Positions 27,860 to 37,725 of a stretch of 64,000 nucleotides of DNA are shown piece by piece. Location: the IMG/VR virus record IMGVR_UViG_3300022074_000030, positions 1 to 64,000 of that record; one strand, 5' to 3'. This DNA is from a virus. Position numbers and translations under genes: made by a program. The notes below the pieces were generated by a model, which worked only from the letters and a program-made list of their open reading frames with translations, was not told the DNA's origin and did not search any database. The first letter of the stretch is position 1, and every line of letters starts with the position of its first letter.

Positions 27860-28333
27860 TTATCTTAACCTTGTTAAATTTAATTCTACTGAATCTTGTT
27901 GTAAAGTAGCTACTATTAAAAAATTTACTTTGACTCTTACTTCGTGTCTATCTGGACTTACTACGCTCGTAATATTTATTACTCGAGCTCTTGGTTCAAA
28001 CATTTCAATGGCTCTTGCAATATCACTTTCTAAATTTACATCATCTATTTCAGTGCTTAATCTAAACAACATGGCAGAAAGGTTACCACCAAACCTATGC
28101 ATAAAAGGTCTTTCGGTGAAATTAGTTAATAATAAATTTCTTACTGCTTGTTTTACAGCAGCTCCACTTGTTTTTTTAAAAACATCTGCACGTAAATTTG
28201 TTCCATCACTATCTAATCCTATAAATTTTGCAGCAAAGGATAAATCAATATCTTGATCAACACGTGTTCGCGAAACAGCTATACTGGTTTTATTAAGATT
28301 TCCATCTTCATTTGAAAAAACTCTTGTAGGCAT
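27860..28333 (-). CDS. gp25: Baseplate wedge protein gp25 (lysozyme-like fold family)
   Basis: The 157-residue protein shows AVKQAVRNLLLTNFTERPFM, HRFGGNLSAMLF and IARAIEMFEPRARV, the GPW/gp25 family core. This conserved protein contacts the sheath and initiates its polymerisation. The length fits (T4 gp25 is 132). It lies between a late promoter and gp6. Confidence 0.92.
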   Translation of the reverse strand: MPTRVFSNEDGNLNKTSIAVSRTRVDQDIDLSFAAKFIGLDSDGTNLRADVFKKTSGAAVKQAVRNLLLTNFTERPFMHRFGGNLSAMLFRLSTEIDDVNLESDIARAIEMFEPRARVINITSVVSPDRHEVRVKVNFLIVATLQQDSVELNLTRLR

Positions 28334-28356
28334 TCTGTTTCCTTAAGTATATGTTC

Positions 28357-28364
28357 TATTTATA
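28357..28364 (-). promoter_or_regulatory. T4-type late promoter TATAAATA
   Basis: An exact minus-strand TATAAATA in the 38-base gap between 28333 and 28372. It would drive gp25, gp6 and the next structural gene. Confidence 0.78.
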
Positions 28365-28371
28365 CATAAAA

Positions 28372-29322
28372 TTACGTATAACCACCCGATGAACCTCCTG
28401 ATGAACCTCCTGATGAACCTCCTGCTGATGATCCACCTACTTCATTAGAAGGATACAGCGTATATAAATTTGCATTGTAACTTTTTACTCCATGATTTTG
28501 ATTAGACAATGGCATCCAAAATTCTATCTCAGGATATTCTATAAATGTATGTTTATGAAAACTTTCTCCAACTTTACTTTGATCCAGATATATCGGATAA
28601 AAATAACCCTTTTGGCCAGATGAACCGCCGAAGTTACTAGTTCCAAATACTGCATATACTTTATCTTCGTCTAAAGGTTGTGGTGCAGTAGTTTTCGGTT
28701 CTTCTTGACCAACTTCTAAAAATTCACCTGTAGCTTGAACGGCATTGTTAAATCGTGTTTCTATTACTTCATCATATGTTACACTCCAAGGTGCTATTAT
28801 TTCAGGCATTATTAGTACAATATCTACATGCAATCTACCATCAGGTGTGTAGCTGTCATAGTTAAGTATTATTTTATCATAGTTAATATTGTTTTTAAGA
28901 TAAACAGCTAAATCGAATGTTTTATCAAATGCTATTTGACCATCTTCTCCTATGAGTTCATATACTACTGCTCTTCCATTAGTCTTTAAATAATTTATAC
29001 CATCTGTTACATCTAAATTTTCTGTAGGTCCTTCTCTGTAATATCCTTCAGACACAACTAATCTAAACTTTTCAAATCCTTTTGCACCTCGTAATCCTGG
29101 CGATGAGTTGATAGTTTGCATCACTTGAGCGTGTAAATAATATTGCTTAGCTAACAATAACCTATCTGCTGTAGTTAAATGATTTATACTAGTAGGATCG
29201 CCATAACTACCTAAGAATTTAGATAGTGTAATGCTTTGTGCTAATCGAGTACGACGTGTTATTTCAGGTTGAAACGTAGGATCGTACTGAGCGTCTGGTA
29301 TTATGTCTAACGTAAGTGCCAT
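28372..29322 (-). CDS. Baseplate-associated protein with Gly-Ser tail
   Basis: This 316-residue protein starts MALTLDIIPDAQYDPTFQPE and contains HLTTADRLLLAKQYYLHAQV, YYREGPTENLDVTDGINYLK and YTPDGRLHVDIVLIMP. It ends in a repeated SSGG linker with four near-identical units (GGSSGGSSGGSSGGY). It is conserved next to the spike gene in marine phages, but I do not recognise an enzymatic family. The low-complexity end could be a flexible tether in the baseplate hub. Confidence 0.65.
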   Translation of the reverse strand: MALTLDIIPDAQYDPTFQPEITRRTRLAQSITLSKFLGSYGDPTSINHLTTADRLLLAKQYYLHAQVMQTINSSPGLRGAKGFEKFRLVVSEGYYREGPTENLDVTDGINYLKTNGRAVVYELIGEDGQIAFDKTFDLAVYLKNNINYDKIILNYDSYTPDGRLHVDIVLIMPEIIAPWSVTYDEVIETRFNNAVQATGEFLEVGQEEPKTTAPQPLDEDKVYAVFGTSNFGGSSGQKGYFYPIYLDQSKVGESFHKHTFIEYPEIEFWMPLSNQNHGVKSYNANLYTLYPSNEVGGSSAGGSSGGSSGGSSGGYT

Positions 29323-30698
29323 TATGTTTGATATACTTTCGATTTAGGATTAGAAGGTCCCATAGGTTCACTTCCTCTTTGTGATTTATCTTTAATACTA
29401 ACTGACTTTCCAAATTGCGGAGGTATAGTGTTTGCAAAGTTTTTAGAAACTAAACCTTCTGATATAGCCTCACCAACAAACGTTTCATTTGCAATTGTAT
29501 TTGGATCACGTAATTTAGATCTAACTGATTTTGTATTTAATTCTGTTTCTGAAATTCCGCCATAGTTTCTACTTTTGTTGATAGTATATTTTAAATCTTC
29601 AAATGTATCTACTTCAACTTGTCGTATTCCTACAATTGGTGATGTAGTTAATGCATCGTTAATGACAGTAGCATTAAGTGTTTTATCATTTCCAGTTGTG
29701 TCTGTTACAGTGTTTGTTGGAGCTGATGCTGATCCACTTGCACCAATAGATCCAGCTGTTCCAGCTTTTTGTGATTCTACTGCTTTATCAGCTGTGCCTT
29801 TAACGTCACCTGTAAATGTTGGTCCGGTCACACCTGCTGTAAAAGTAGCCGAAGTTGCAAATATATTTTTAGCACGTTTAGTTACGTTGGCTCCACCCAT
29901 AAGTCCAGTTTCTCCAATGACGGTTATGTCAGTTGCAGTTATAGAAGTGTTAGGTGATGATGAAATAATTTTAGATTCACTCGTCATTACTAAGTCACCA
30001 GCTGCATCCATTTCAATTATGCCTTTAACTATATTATCATAGTTACCTTTTATTATTTGTGTTTTATTACTTAAAACTGTTTGTGTATCTGCGCCTACGA
30101 TTGTTTCAGCTTTATTTTGTCCTATTTCTGTGGTTTTGTTTTTAGCAATGGTTTGTATTGAATTACTTTTTATAACTTCTTCCTTATCCCCTACAACATT
30201 TACATTAAAGTCACCACCAACTTCTAAGTCAAAATCACCTGCAACTTTCATTTTTAAGTTACCATTGTATACTACTTCACCATCACCTTCAACAATAACT
30301 TTTTCATTAGCTGCCACGATTCTTATTGCATTGTTAGTAGAACTATAAATCACAGTTCCATCCGCACGCATCTCTACGCCTGAACCAGTTCTGTGCCGAA
30401 TCATAACTCTTTCACGGCCATTAGTATCATCATACTCTATTATATGACCTGATGATGTTTCTTTAACTTGGTTCTCAGGATATTGCGTAGAAGGCTCATC
30501 ATTTAATTCTAAATCGACACCGGGTACACTTCCACCAATATATACATTAGCAACTCTTGTACCACGTGCAATGTTGTTTACTCCAGAAACACCTACGTAT
30601 TCTTTCCTAGGAAATCTTTTGTCTGGATCAGATCTTCCATCATCTGGATTAATTAAATCACTAAATTCATTTGGATCTACATTATCGATATCAGCCAT
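29322..30698 (-). CDS. gp5: Baseplate spike beta-helix (gp5 C-terminal type)
   Basis: In this 458-residue protein the first part has an OB-like GTRVANVYIGGSVPGVDLEL segment. It is followed by repeating beta-prism units (SGHIIEYDDTNGRERVMIRH, KMKVAGDFDLEVGGDFNVNV, VGDKEEVIKSN), the needle fold of gp5/VgrG that punctures the outer membrane. The lysozyme domain of T4 gp5 is absent here and lies in a separate gene at 32815-33666. The C-terminal part contains fibre-like FTAGVTGPTFTGDVKGTAD. Confidence 0.8.
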   Translation of the reverse strand: MADIDNVDPNEFSDLINPDDGRSDPDKRFPRKEYVGVSGVNNIARGTRVANVYIGGSVPGVDLELNDEPSTQYPENQVKETSSGHIIEYDDTNGRERVMIRHRTGSGVEMRADGTVIYSSTNNAIRIVAANEKVIVEGDGEVVYNGNLKMKVAGDFDLEVGGDFNVNVVGDKEEVIKSNSIQTIAKNKTTEIGQNKAETIVGADTQTVLSNKTQIIKGNYDNIVKGIIEMDAAGDLVMTSESKIISSSPNTSITATDITVIGETGLMGGANVTKRAKNIFATSATFTAGVTGPTFTGDVKGTADKAVESQKAGTAGSIGASGSASAPTNTVTDTTGNDKTLNATVINDALTTSPIVGIRQVEVDTFEDLKYTINKSRNYGGISETELNTKSVRSKLRDPNTIANETFVGEAISEGLVSKNFANTIPPQFGKSVSIKDKSQRGSEPMGPSNPKSKVYQT

Positions 30699-32815
30699 TA
30701 TCTACCTCTATTTTGTTTTAAGGTTGAGCCGAGTGTTTTAACACTGTTTGCATCTGTGTTTACTTTATTAACAATGTTATTAATCAACTTATTGTTTTCT
30801 TTCATTTTAGCTTGAGCTGCTTTATAATCTCTGTCAAAATTTGCTTTAACATCACCGTCTGGTAAATTTTCTGCACCTCGTTTTGCTGCGACTGCACTTA
30901 AACTTTCGCCATTCAGTAAATCTATAGTCGCACCTGCTTTTTTAATCGCTCCGTTTACATCATTATTTAATCTTCTACTTTCACTTAATTCAGTTATGGC
31001 TGCATTACTTGAAGAATATGATATAGGTTTTGTTATAGTAGATGAAGTGCTGGCAATAATTGCGGGTTTTGTAACTGCAGTTTGCAGCTTAGGTGGAAAT
31101 TCATCAAGGTTAGTAAGATCATCATAACGATAAACAAACCTATATTTAGATCTTATATTTTGTCTTACATCAAAAGTATTTTGTACACGGTCACTCGCTT
31201 CACTAGTAGAATACACACCGCAATCTGGAAATACAGTGAACCATGCTTTTAAAAATCTATCATATGTTTCAAATTGTTTAGCGTTAGGAGGTGTTCCACC
31301 AGAAAGTATAGTTAATTGAGCACCAGTTTTATAAAATCTTGGATACGCCGAAGGTGTACGAGTTTTATCTATTGGCCTTCCTCTTTGTAAACTTCCATCT
31401 GTTAGAATTATATAGTGAGAGTTTATTCCGTATTCATTAGGCCTTATTGATATTCTTTCTATTGCTGTTTCAGCTGCTGTTTTACCATCAGATGCAGTAT
31501 TAGTATCATAAATTTCTCTAGTTAACACACGCAGTTGAGCCCTTTTAACTCTTTCTTGCATATCTTTAGCATTAGCTTTTTCAGGTGGTCCAGTATATTT
31601 TGCGGGTTCATGAATAAACAATCCTCCTATAAAATCATCACCTGTATTTTTTGGCCCTCTTCGACTTTCTTGAAACTCTGTGACTAACTCTTCAACTGAA
31701 TTTACAAATGTATATTCGTAGCTTTCAGGAGTTGCGTATCCAGCATAAGCATTTTGATCTTGTAATACATATGAAATAGTAGGAGTACCTACACTCACCA
31801 AGCTACCTTTGTTTACATAATTAGAAATATTAGTTTGTGATCCACCCGCTTCAATTAAATCGGATGTTATTCCATTAAAAGAAGGAATTCCATTTTTAAT
31901 ATCACTAAATATAGAACCTACTTTATTTAGTAGATTGCCAATAACTTGTGGAAATAAGTTTTGTTTACTTCTACCTAATCCTGAAAATGCGCTGAGAGGA
32001 TTAAAATTTAAAAATGCAGAATTTTGTAAAGATTTTAATTTATCTTTGTATATTTTAGATGATGCCTGTACAGCAACGGTAGAAGGATTGTTTTCAGGTT
32101 TTAAAGATTCAATAGTTCTTGATGGACTAATAGAAACATTTGACGCGTATGTTCTTATTTTTTGTGGAGGAAGACTTGCAAAGTTTTTCTGCAGCTGTTT
32201 AAGTAGAGCTGCAGGAGATCCGCTTGTAACAATTTTCTTTAATGATGATGTTCCGGTTGGAGCAAATCCAAAAGCTTTTGTTAATTCACTTTGACTTGAT
32301 GTAGTCGGTAATAAACTACCATCACCTGCAGAAGCAGTAAATATTACAGGCATAGTTCTTTTAGTTATAGTTTCACCTTCTTTAGCAAAAGGTGTTAAAG
32401 ATTTAAATCCACCAGTTTCATTATAGTTTCCTATAGTTGCGCCATCATTACTAATTTTATCAGTTTGTGTATTTTCTAATTTAGTAGAGAAAAACGGTTG
32501 ATTATTTTTAGCCGCGCGATTGACATCTTCTTTTGTTATTAATTTTCCAAACTGATCTCTTTGTGGAAGGGTAGAGGCTTCGTAGTCAATCTCTAACTCT
32601 GTATCAAAATTTTTTCTAATCGTTAAAATTAATGTTGTTGAATTAAATTTCCACAAACTGCCAGGAATTTTTGTGTATCTATGAGTTGGTCCAGAATTAT
32701 TTAAATAAATTCTTCTATACTCTGGATTAATAAGACGCCTCATTTGAACCATACTAACCTGAAAAGTACCTGATGGTAATTGTATTTTGTCTCCTCTAGC
32801 TATAAATTTTGCCAT
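30698..32815 (-). CDS. Baseplate hub protein with amidase-like domain
   Basis: This 705-residue protein has a C-terminal half with GGLFIHEPAKYTGPPEKANA, then NSHYIILTDGSLQRGRPIDK. This resembles the N-acetylmuramoyl-alanine amidase (amidase_2) pattern with a first His (IHEP) and a second His (SHYII). The expected third metal ligand is not obvious (FPDCGV may hold it), so activity is uncertain. It sits between the spike and OB/lysozyme genes, so it is probably a virion hydrolase used during DNA entry. It overlaps both neighbours by one base. Confidence 0.65.
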   Translation of the reverse strand: MAKFIARGDKIQLPSGTFQVSMVQMRRLINPEYRRIYLNNSGPTHRYTKIPGSLWKFNSTTLILTIRKNFDTELEIDYEASTLPQRDQFGKLITKEDVNRAAKNNQPFFSTKLENTQTDKISNDGATIGNYNETGGFKSLTPFAKEGETITKRTMPVIFTASAGDGSLLPTTSSQSELTKAFGFAPTGTSSLKKIVTSGSPAALLKQLQKNFASLPPQKIRTYASNVSISPSRTIESLKPENNPSTVAVQASSKIYKDKLKSLQNSAFLNFNPLSAFSGLGRSKQNLFPQVIGNLLNKVGSIFSDIKNGIPSFNGITSDLIEAGGSQTNISNYVNKGSLVSVGTPTISYVLQDQNAYAGYATPESYEYTFVNSVEELVTEFQESRRGPKNTGDDFIGGLFIHEPAKYTGPPEKANAKDMQERVKRAQLRVLTREIYDTNTASDGKTAAETAIERISIRPNEYGINSHYIILTDGSLQRGRPIDKTRTPSAYPRFYKTGAQLTILSGGTPPNAKQFETYDRFLKAWFTVFPDCGVYSTSEASDRVQNTFDVRQNIRSKYRFVYRYDDLTNLDEFPPKLQTAVTKPAIIASTSSTITKPISYSSSNAAITELSESRRLNNDVNGAIKKAGATIDLLNGESLSAVAAKRGAENLPDGDVKANFDRDYKAAQAKMKENNKLINNIVNKVNTDANSVKTLGSTLKQNRGR

Positions 32816-33666
32816 TATCCATTCACCAATTTATCGAATACTTCTTTTGCGTAGCTTATTCTTTTTTCTGTATGTGCAAATTGTTTATTAGGTCTTTCAT
32901 AATTATCTTGAAATAACTCAGCTGCTCTCTTGACCGTAGTTGATTTTCTTAATGGGCCATCACCTAGGTAGTTAAATGTTTCTAATTCGTACTTAGTAAA
33001 TAATAGTTGTGCACCTAGCGTTAAATGATCTAAACCTAAGTTAGCTGAATATTCTCTTAGTTGACCTAATCTATTGCCAGCCGCTTTTGCTGGATTCCAT
33101 TGTGCTATTCCAACTGAACCTTCACCTTGAAATCCTGATACTGTTGTTGGGTCAAGTGATGGACCACATTCTACACAAAAGTTACCTATAATACCACAAG
33201 CTTGTTCTACAGTATAATCACCACCTTCTTCTGAAACAAAGAAATTAAATGCTTTTTCAATGTTAGTGTTTCCATCTAAATCTATATCTATATTTCCTAT
33301 TCCAGATTTTTTATTAAACGATGGATATGATGGATCAGCATCACCGCTTTGGTTAGCATAAGTTTCTATCTTAGGTATTGATCCTATGACTAAAGGCAAT
33401 TGTGAATTTCTTCCATCTAAAAATATACCGTATACTTGTGCTCTTGGTTTTAAACTACTGTTAGCACCTAAACCTGAACTACCGCCTTCTGTTACAGGTA
33501 TTGCGACTTGAGCCCAAGGTAAGTCTGCATTAGGTATTAATGTAGTATCTGGAGTATGTATACCTTGTATACGAACTTTGACTCTATCGAGTTTAAGTGG
33601 ATCATTCACATCTATAACTAATCCTATAAACCATCTACTGTGATCACCATAAAAGATTTGACTCAT
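32815..33666 (-). CDS. gp5: gp5-like OB fold fused to tail lysozyme
   Basis: In this 283-residue protein residues 1-105 form the gp5 N-terminal OB fold (WFIGLVIDVNDPLKLDRVKV, RIQGIHTP, YGIFLDGRNSQLPLVIGS). Residues about 130-280 resemble phage tail lysozymes (VEQACGIIGNFCVECGPSLD, SVGIAQWNPAKAAGNRLGQL, REYSANLGLDHLTLGAQLLF). It probably degrades peptidoglycan during penetration. T4 places lysozyme and needle in one polypeptide; here they are separate. It overlaps gp27 by four bases. Confidence 0.82.
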   Translation of the reverse strand: MSQIFYGDHSRWFIGLVIDVNDPLKLDRVKVRIQGIHTPDTTLIPNADLPWAQVAIPVTEGGSSGLGANSSLKPRAQVYGIFLDGRNSQLPLVIGSIPKIETYANQSGDADPSYPSFNKKSGIGNIDIDLDGNTNIEKAFNFFVSEEGGDYTVEQACGIIGNFCVECGPSLDPTTVSGFQGEGSVGIAQWNPAKAAGNRLGQLREYSANLGLDHLTLGAQLLFTKYELETFNYLGDGPLRKSTTVKRAAELFQDNYERPNKQFAHTEKRISYAKEVFDKLVNG

Positions 33667-35015
33667 AATGAAAAATCCTCTTCTAATGAAGCAAGTCTAC
33701 CACACAACAACGTGGTAGTGTAAAAAGCTTCGAATGCGTGCCTTGCAGAAACAATTACGTAATCACCTGATTTTTTAGTATCAAATTTTAGTATGTCACT
33801 GTTTTGTGCTGAACTTTCATTATCTATAAACAGCACTCTTATAGTTTTCCCTATCGTGTAGTTTTCATCTCCAGTCAAAAACTCTCGACCTCTTACAGTT
33901 ATTTCTATAGGTGATTTAGCTAAAAATGATTTTAAAGCTCCTGATATTATTTTCTTTCTATGATTTCCTGCATTATCATCATCATGTAAACTTCTAAAAT
34001 TTTGTAATCCATTTACATATGCGCCTGATTGCGATATTTGTGTTACAGACCTAGCATTATACGTAGAAATATTTTTACCATTTAACTTATATTCAGGTGC
34101 ATATACATATCTTTCATTCCTGCCGCCTAATAAATTGTTAGAAGCTAATTCTTGAAACACATCTTCTACATCAAATTTAACTCTATATGGTACTGCCGTC
34201 ATTGTATTATAAAAATAATATTCTGCTCCAACAAATCCATCATCTATAAGTGAATGCAGATTTTCTGTATCTGCTATTTTGAAATTTAAAATATTGTAAT
34301 GTTTAGTTGAAACAACTGGATTTGTATCCAAACTTGGAGCGTATATAAAAGGTACTGCAGTGTTCAACACTGGATCACTTAATATTGAACCTAAATCTCT
34401 CATTATTAGATTTTCAGTTCCTAATACTGAATACAAATAATACGGCATACCAGTTTGACTCAATGCTCGTGATTTTAACCAATTACTTGCTTCTATAGGA
34501 TTTAAATTTGGTATTATAACTTTTAAATCATTTATTAATTCATCACCTAAAACTAAAAGTTCTCTATCAAGATATTCACTCATAATTTTACTAATAATAG
34601 ATCCTGGACTACCGGTGTAAGATCTACTTATATTCTGCAAAGATGATTTAAAAGTGTGATATTCTGTACAGTGAATCATAACTGATTCTGCTGCTTCATC
34701 AACTTTGACAATCTTTTCAATACGATCTATTAAAAATTCTTTTGTAATAAAATTTCCTTCATTAACCTCTTCAGATTGAGCTAATGATAGTGTTAGTTTT
34801 TCTCCACCTTGAAAATCTATATCTTGAACTATATTATTCGTGTCTGCAAAGACAACTTCAGCCGTTAAATACGGATTATCAATATGCTCAAATATTTGAA
34901 ATGAAGCTATCAATCTTTGAATATCAGCTTTGAAATCAGGAGATCTATCGCTATTAGTTATAAACGCAGATACTATTTGATAATCGGTTTGGGCATCAAT
35001 TGGAAATTCAGACAC
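33663..35015 (-). CDS. gp27: Baseplate hub protein gp27
   Basis: The 450-residue protein contains FQIFEHIDNPYLTAEVVFAD, GGEKLTLSL and DRIEKIVKVDEAAESVMIHC near the start, and NPIEASNWLKSRALSQTGMP. This is the pattern of gp27-like hub proteins that form the cup binding gp5. T4 gp27 is 391 residues. It is adjacent to gp5-type and gp53 genes, as expected for hub and wedge. Confidence 0.82.
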   Translation of the reverse strand: MSEFPIDAQTDYQIVSAFITNSDRSPDFKADIQRLIASFQIFEHIDNPYLTAEVVFADTNNIVQDIDFQGGEKLTLSLAQSEEVNEGNFITKEFLIDRIEKIVKVDEAAESVMIHCTEYHTFKSSLQNISRSYTGSPGSIISKIMSEYLDRELLVLGDELINDLKVIIPNLNPIEASNWLKSRALSQTGMPYYLYSVLGTENLIMRDLGSILSDPVLNTAVPFIYAPSLDTNPVVSTKHYNILNFKIADTENLHSLIDDGFVGAEYYFYNTMTAVPYRVKFDVEDVFQELASNNLLGGRNERYVYAPEYKLNGKNISTYNARSVTQISQSGAYVNGLQNFRSLHDDDNAGNHRKKIISGALKSFLAKSPIEITVRGREFLTGDENYTIGKTIRVLFIDNESSAQNSDILKFDTKKSGDYVIVSARHAFEAFYTTTLLCGRLASLEEDFSL

Positions 35016-35016
35016 A

Positions 35017-35760
35017 TCATTCTCTTATTGCTTTTTTGTAACTAGTTACTAATGTATTTATTAAGTTAGGTCTTATGACTCTTATTAACCTTAAGCTTTC
35101 ATTTACATTGTAGTATGCTTGTTCGTTAGTTATTTCATTTTTAGTTGCGCCAGGAGCTAACAAATTTCCGTCACCATCAACTCCTAAATCAACAATTCCG
35201 CCTGAAGTGTCAGTGTAATAGTTAGCTGCTTTATGTTCATCGGATGTAGAAACAATTGATAACGATTCAAGAGCACTTGCACTATTCGTAGAAGTAACTG
35301 TTTCACCTGATGTTGAAAAAGAAACTTTACCTTCAATTATAATTTGACCTAGATCAAGATTTCTTCTTATGATTTTTCCTGATGCACCAGAAGTATTACC
35401 TGAAACTATTTGACCAACTTTAAACTTAGTTGAAATATTTTCTCTGGTTGTTAATACCGTGTTTGGAAATATCTTTTTAATATATGTTTGAAATTCGTTA
35501 TTAATTAAAGGCCAACCTTGTTGTCTTATATTATCATTTAATAAGTAAAAAGTCCAGTAATGCAGTGGTGTATCATAGAGTTCTATGGAGACTTGATCTG
35601 GTCTATAACCTTCTTGTATATTATAAAAAGTTAAAAAAGATATATCATCTTTTATTTGATCTATAACATCAACGTATCTACTTAAATTTGTTGTTACTAC
35701 CGATCCGGCTTCATTACCATATAGGTAATTAATCTTTTGAAAGTTTTTAAAATATTGCAT
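35017..35760 (-). CDS. gp53: Baseplate wedge protein gp53
   Basis: The 247-residue protein contains DQIKDDISFLTFYNIQEGYR, PDQVSIELYDTPLHYWTFYL and LNDNIRQQGWPL. This matches gp53-like wedge proteins, which share the short P-x-x-YW-x-x-x-x-NDN block with T4 gp53 (196 residues). gp53 joins wedge ends around the hub. The middle insertion with SGNTSGASGKIIRR is an extra domain not in T4. Confidence 0.85.
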   Translation of the reverse strand: MQYFKNFQKINYLYGNEAGSVVTTNLSRYVDVIDQIKDDISFLTFYNIQEGYRPDQVSIELYDTPLHYWTFYLLNDNIRQQGWPLINNEFQTYIKKIFPNTVLTTRENISTKFKVGQIVSGNTSGASGKIIRRNLDLGQIIIEGKVSFSTSGETVTSTNSASALESLSIVSTSDEHKAANYYTDTSGGIVDLGVDGDGNLLAPGATKNEITNEQAYYNVNESLRLIRVIRPNLINTLVTSYKKAIRE

Positions 35761-37160
35761 TAGTAACCTTCCTGAATATCATCTTTGGAAAGAGTTTTGT
35801 ATTCTACAAAACTTAAAGTTAAATCTATTTCGTTTGGCGAACCATCTCTTCGCATAGCACCACCAGTTGGATTAACTGTTGTACTTACAGTTCTTAAGTA
35901 ACAATAATGTATTCTAGGAATATTTCTATTATGTACGCCGTTATAGTAAAAGTTTAATTTAAACATATTTGGAAATTTAAATCCAATATCAGCTGTTCCT
36001 ATTTTATAAACGTCTGGATACATTTGTTCTCTAAAATGTTTTACAATTTGTCTTACTTCTTCAGACTCACGCTGAGATCTAGCAATCATTTTAAATTGAA
36101 ATGTGAATTCTCTTAAACCTACGCCTCTAAATAGTGCTCTCATATTAGGATTTATTATAGCTCTATTTTGTAGTGTCAAAGCATTAGCAACACCGGATGA
36201 AAGCATACTAACTTTATCTATTATTCTAGCCGCACCTAATTTAAACGCTGTCTCACCTAATTCGTCATTACCTGTAGCTACATCTATCATGCTTGTAAAA
36301 GATTTACCAGCTTGGCTGATTGCTGCTTCTAATGCACCTTGTCCACCTTGCAGTGCAGATTCAACGCCTGCACCTAATGCTCCTAACGGTGCATTATCAT
36401 ATTGTGCGTTATCATTAAATTGCATTGTAAGAGGAAAGTACATATCGACTACAGGTGCACCTTGAACTTCAACTGGATGAAGTCTGCCACTTAACGTATT
36501 TCCTAATTCTTTTACTGCATTAGAACTTGCAACTTCGTCATATTTATTTGAAACATAACTTGAGACGGTATTTGCTGCAGCCTTTGCTCCTCCTATAGCA
36601 GTGTCTACTAATGTTGCACCTTTACCAGAAGCGTCTGCATTAGTATTGCTTTTTCCAGATGATGTTGCAACTGCTCCACCATAAGCTCCAGGACTAAGCC
36701 TAGGTCCAGTTTCTCTAAAGTCATCCACTACAAGTTGAGCTTTTTGATCAGCCGATTTTGCAACAGATTTAGCACCTTTAGTGTTATCAGTAGCTATTTT
36801 GTTAAATCGTTTTTGTGTATTTCCATCTTGTATTACTTTCATTTCAAACATTCTAAATTGAACTCGTGCTTGATATGCTCCGCCTTCAGTTTCAAGTGGA
36901 TACTTCAAATCAGATTTTCGAGAAAATCCTGAAAGTAAACCTCCTAAAACATCTCTTGCACTATTTAATAGATCTGATAAACCCTCGGTATCTACATTTT
37001 TAACTACATCACCTACATCATTTATGGCTTTTGTATTCCCAGGGCCAAAAGGCGATAAAGGCGATGTTGTATCACTAACACCACCAGCTAAAGTTTCTCC
37101 ATTAGGTCCAATTTTATTTAAAGATGTGGTTGAAACACCTGCTAATCCTATATCTGACAT
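35760..37160 (-). CDS. gp48: Baseplate tail-tube cap protein, gp48-like
   Basis: In this 466-residue protein the C-terminal third has NPNMRALFRGVGLREFTFQF, KMIARSQRESEEVRQIVKHF, and FKFPNMFKLNFYYNG. This is characteristic of gp48-like tube cap proteins, which share the tail-tube fold. The N-terminal half is long, Gly/Ala/Ser-rich and without recognisable domain. It is the first gene of the leftward baseplate operon after the late promoter at 37197-37204. A Shine-Dalgarno AAGGA lies upstream. Confidence 0.8.
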   Translation of the reverse strand: MSDIGLAGVSTTSLNKIGPNGETLAGGVSDTTSPLSPFGPGNTKAINDVGDVVKNVDTEGLSDLLNSARDVLGGLLSGFSRKSDLKYPLETEGGAYQARVQFRMFEMKVIQDGNTQKRFNKIATDNTKGAKSVAKSADQKAQLVVDDFRETGPRLSPGAYGGAVATSSGKSNTNADASGKGATLVDTAIGGAKAAANTVSSYVSNKYDEVASSNAVKELGNTLSGRLHPVEVQGAPVVDMYFPLTMQFNDNAQYDNAPLGALGAGVESALQGGQGALEAAISQAGKSFTSMIDVATGNDELGETAFKLGAARIIDKVSMLSSGVANALTLQNRAIINPNMRALFRGVGLREFTFQFKMIARSQRESEEVRQIVKHFREQMYPDVYKIGTADIGFKFPNMFKLNFYYNGVHNRNIPRIHYCYLRTVSTTVNPTGGAMRRDGSPNEIDLTLSFVEYKTLSKDDIQEGY

Positions 37161-37196
37161 GATAATCCTTATAGATATTATTAAATATTATTTTTC

Positions 37197-37204
37197 TATT
37201 TATA
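37197..37204 (-). promoter_or_regulatory. T4-type late promoter TATAAATA (leftward)
   Basis: An exact minus-strand TATAAATA in the 53-base divergent gap between gp48 and gp4. On the plus strand, TATAACAA at 37201-37208 overlaps it and could be a weaker copy for gp4. Confidence 0.75.
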
Positions 37205-37213
37205 ACAAAAAAC

Positions 37214-37717
37214 ATGGCTTATTCGGGTAGATACACAATCAAAAATGCATCAAAATACAAAGGTGATGCTAATAATGTTATATACAGATCTTTATGGGAA
37301 AAAGCTGTGTTTCAATGGTGTGATAAAAATCCTAAAGTAAAGCACTGGAGTTCTGAAGAAATTGTAGTTCCATATTACTATGAAGTAGATAAAAGGTACC
37401 ACAGATATTTTGTTGATATGAAAATAGTGTTTGAAGATAAAACGTTATTAGTTGAGATAAAACCTGAGAAAGAAACACTTCCACCTACAGGCCCGCGAAG
37501 AACTAAACAGTATATATCTGAAGGATTATCATATGTTAAGAACATGAATAAATGGGAAGCTGCTACAGAATATGCAAGAGATAGGGGTTGGCAGTTTCAA
37601 ATATGGACAGAAAAAACATTACAAGAAATGAAATTACTAAAAGGACCGGTTCCCGGAAAACTAAAGAAGCTAACACCATACAAACCTTTTCGAAAAAAGC
37701 GTAGAAAAAAGTTATAA
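37214..37717 (+). CDS. gp4: Head completion nuclease gp4
   Basis: The 167-residue protein starts MAYSGRYTIKNASKYKGDAN and has SLWEKAVFQWC and a PD-(D/E)xK-like site (YHRYFVDMKI with D68, VEIKPE with E81 and K83). This is the TnsA-like endonuclease fold of T4 gp4. gp4 trims or completes DNA ends and heads before tail joining. T4 gp4 is 150 residues. No Shine-Dalgarno lies upstream; TATAACAA ends five bases before the ATG, so the message could be leaderless (inference). Confidence 0.9.
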   Translation: MAYSGRYTIKNASKYKGDANNVIYRSLWEKAVFQWCDKNPKVKHWSSEEIVVPYYYEVDKRYHRYFVDMKIVFEDKTLLVEIKPEKETLPPTGPRRTKQYISEGLSYVKNMNKWEAATEYARDRGWQFQIWTEKTLQEMKLLKGPVPGKLKKLTPYKPFRKKRRKKL

Positions 37718-37720
37718 ATA
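37713..37720 (+). promoter_or_regulatory. T4-type late promoter TATAAATA overlapping gp4 stop
   Basis: An exact plus-strand TATAAATA overlapping the gp4 stop codon (37715-37717). The next ATG is at 37726, about where T4 late transcription would begin. The downstream mRNA would therefore be leaderless. Confidence 0.65.
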
Positions 37721-37725
37721 GTCTT

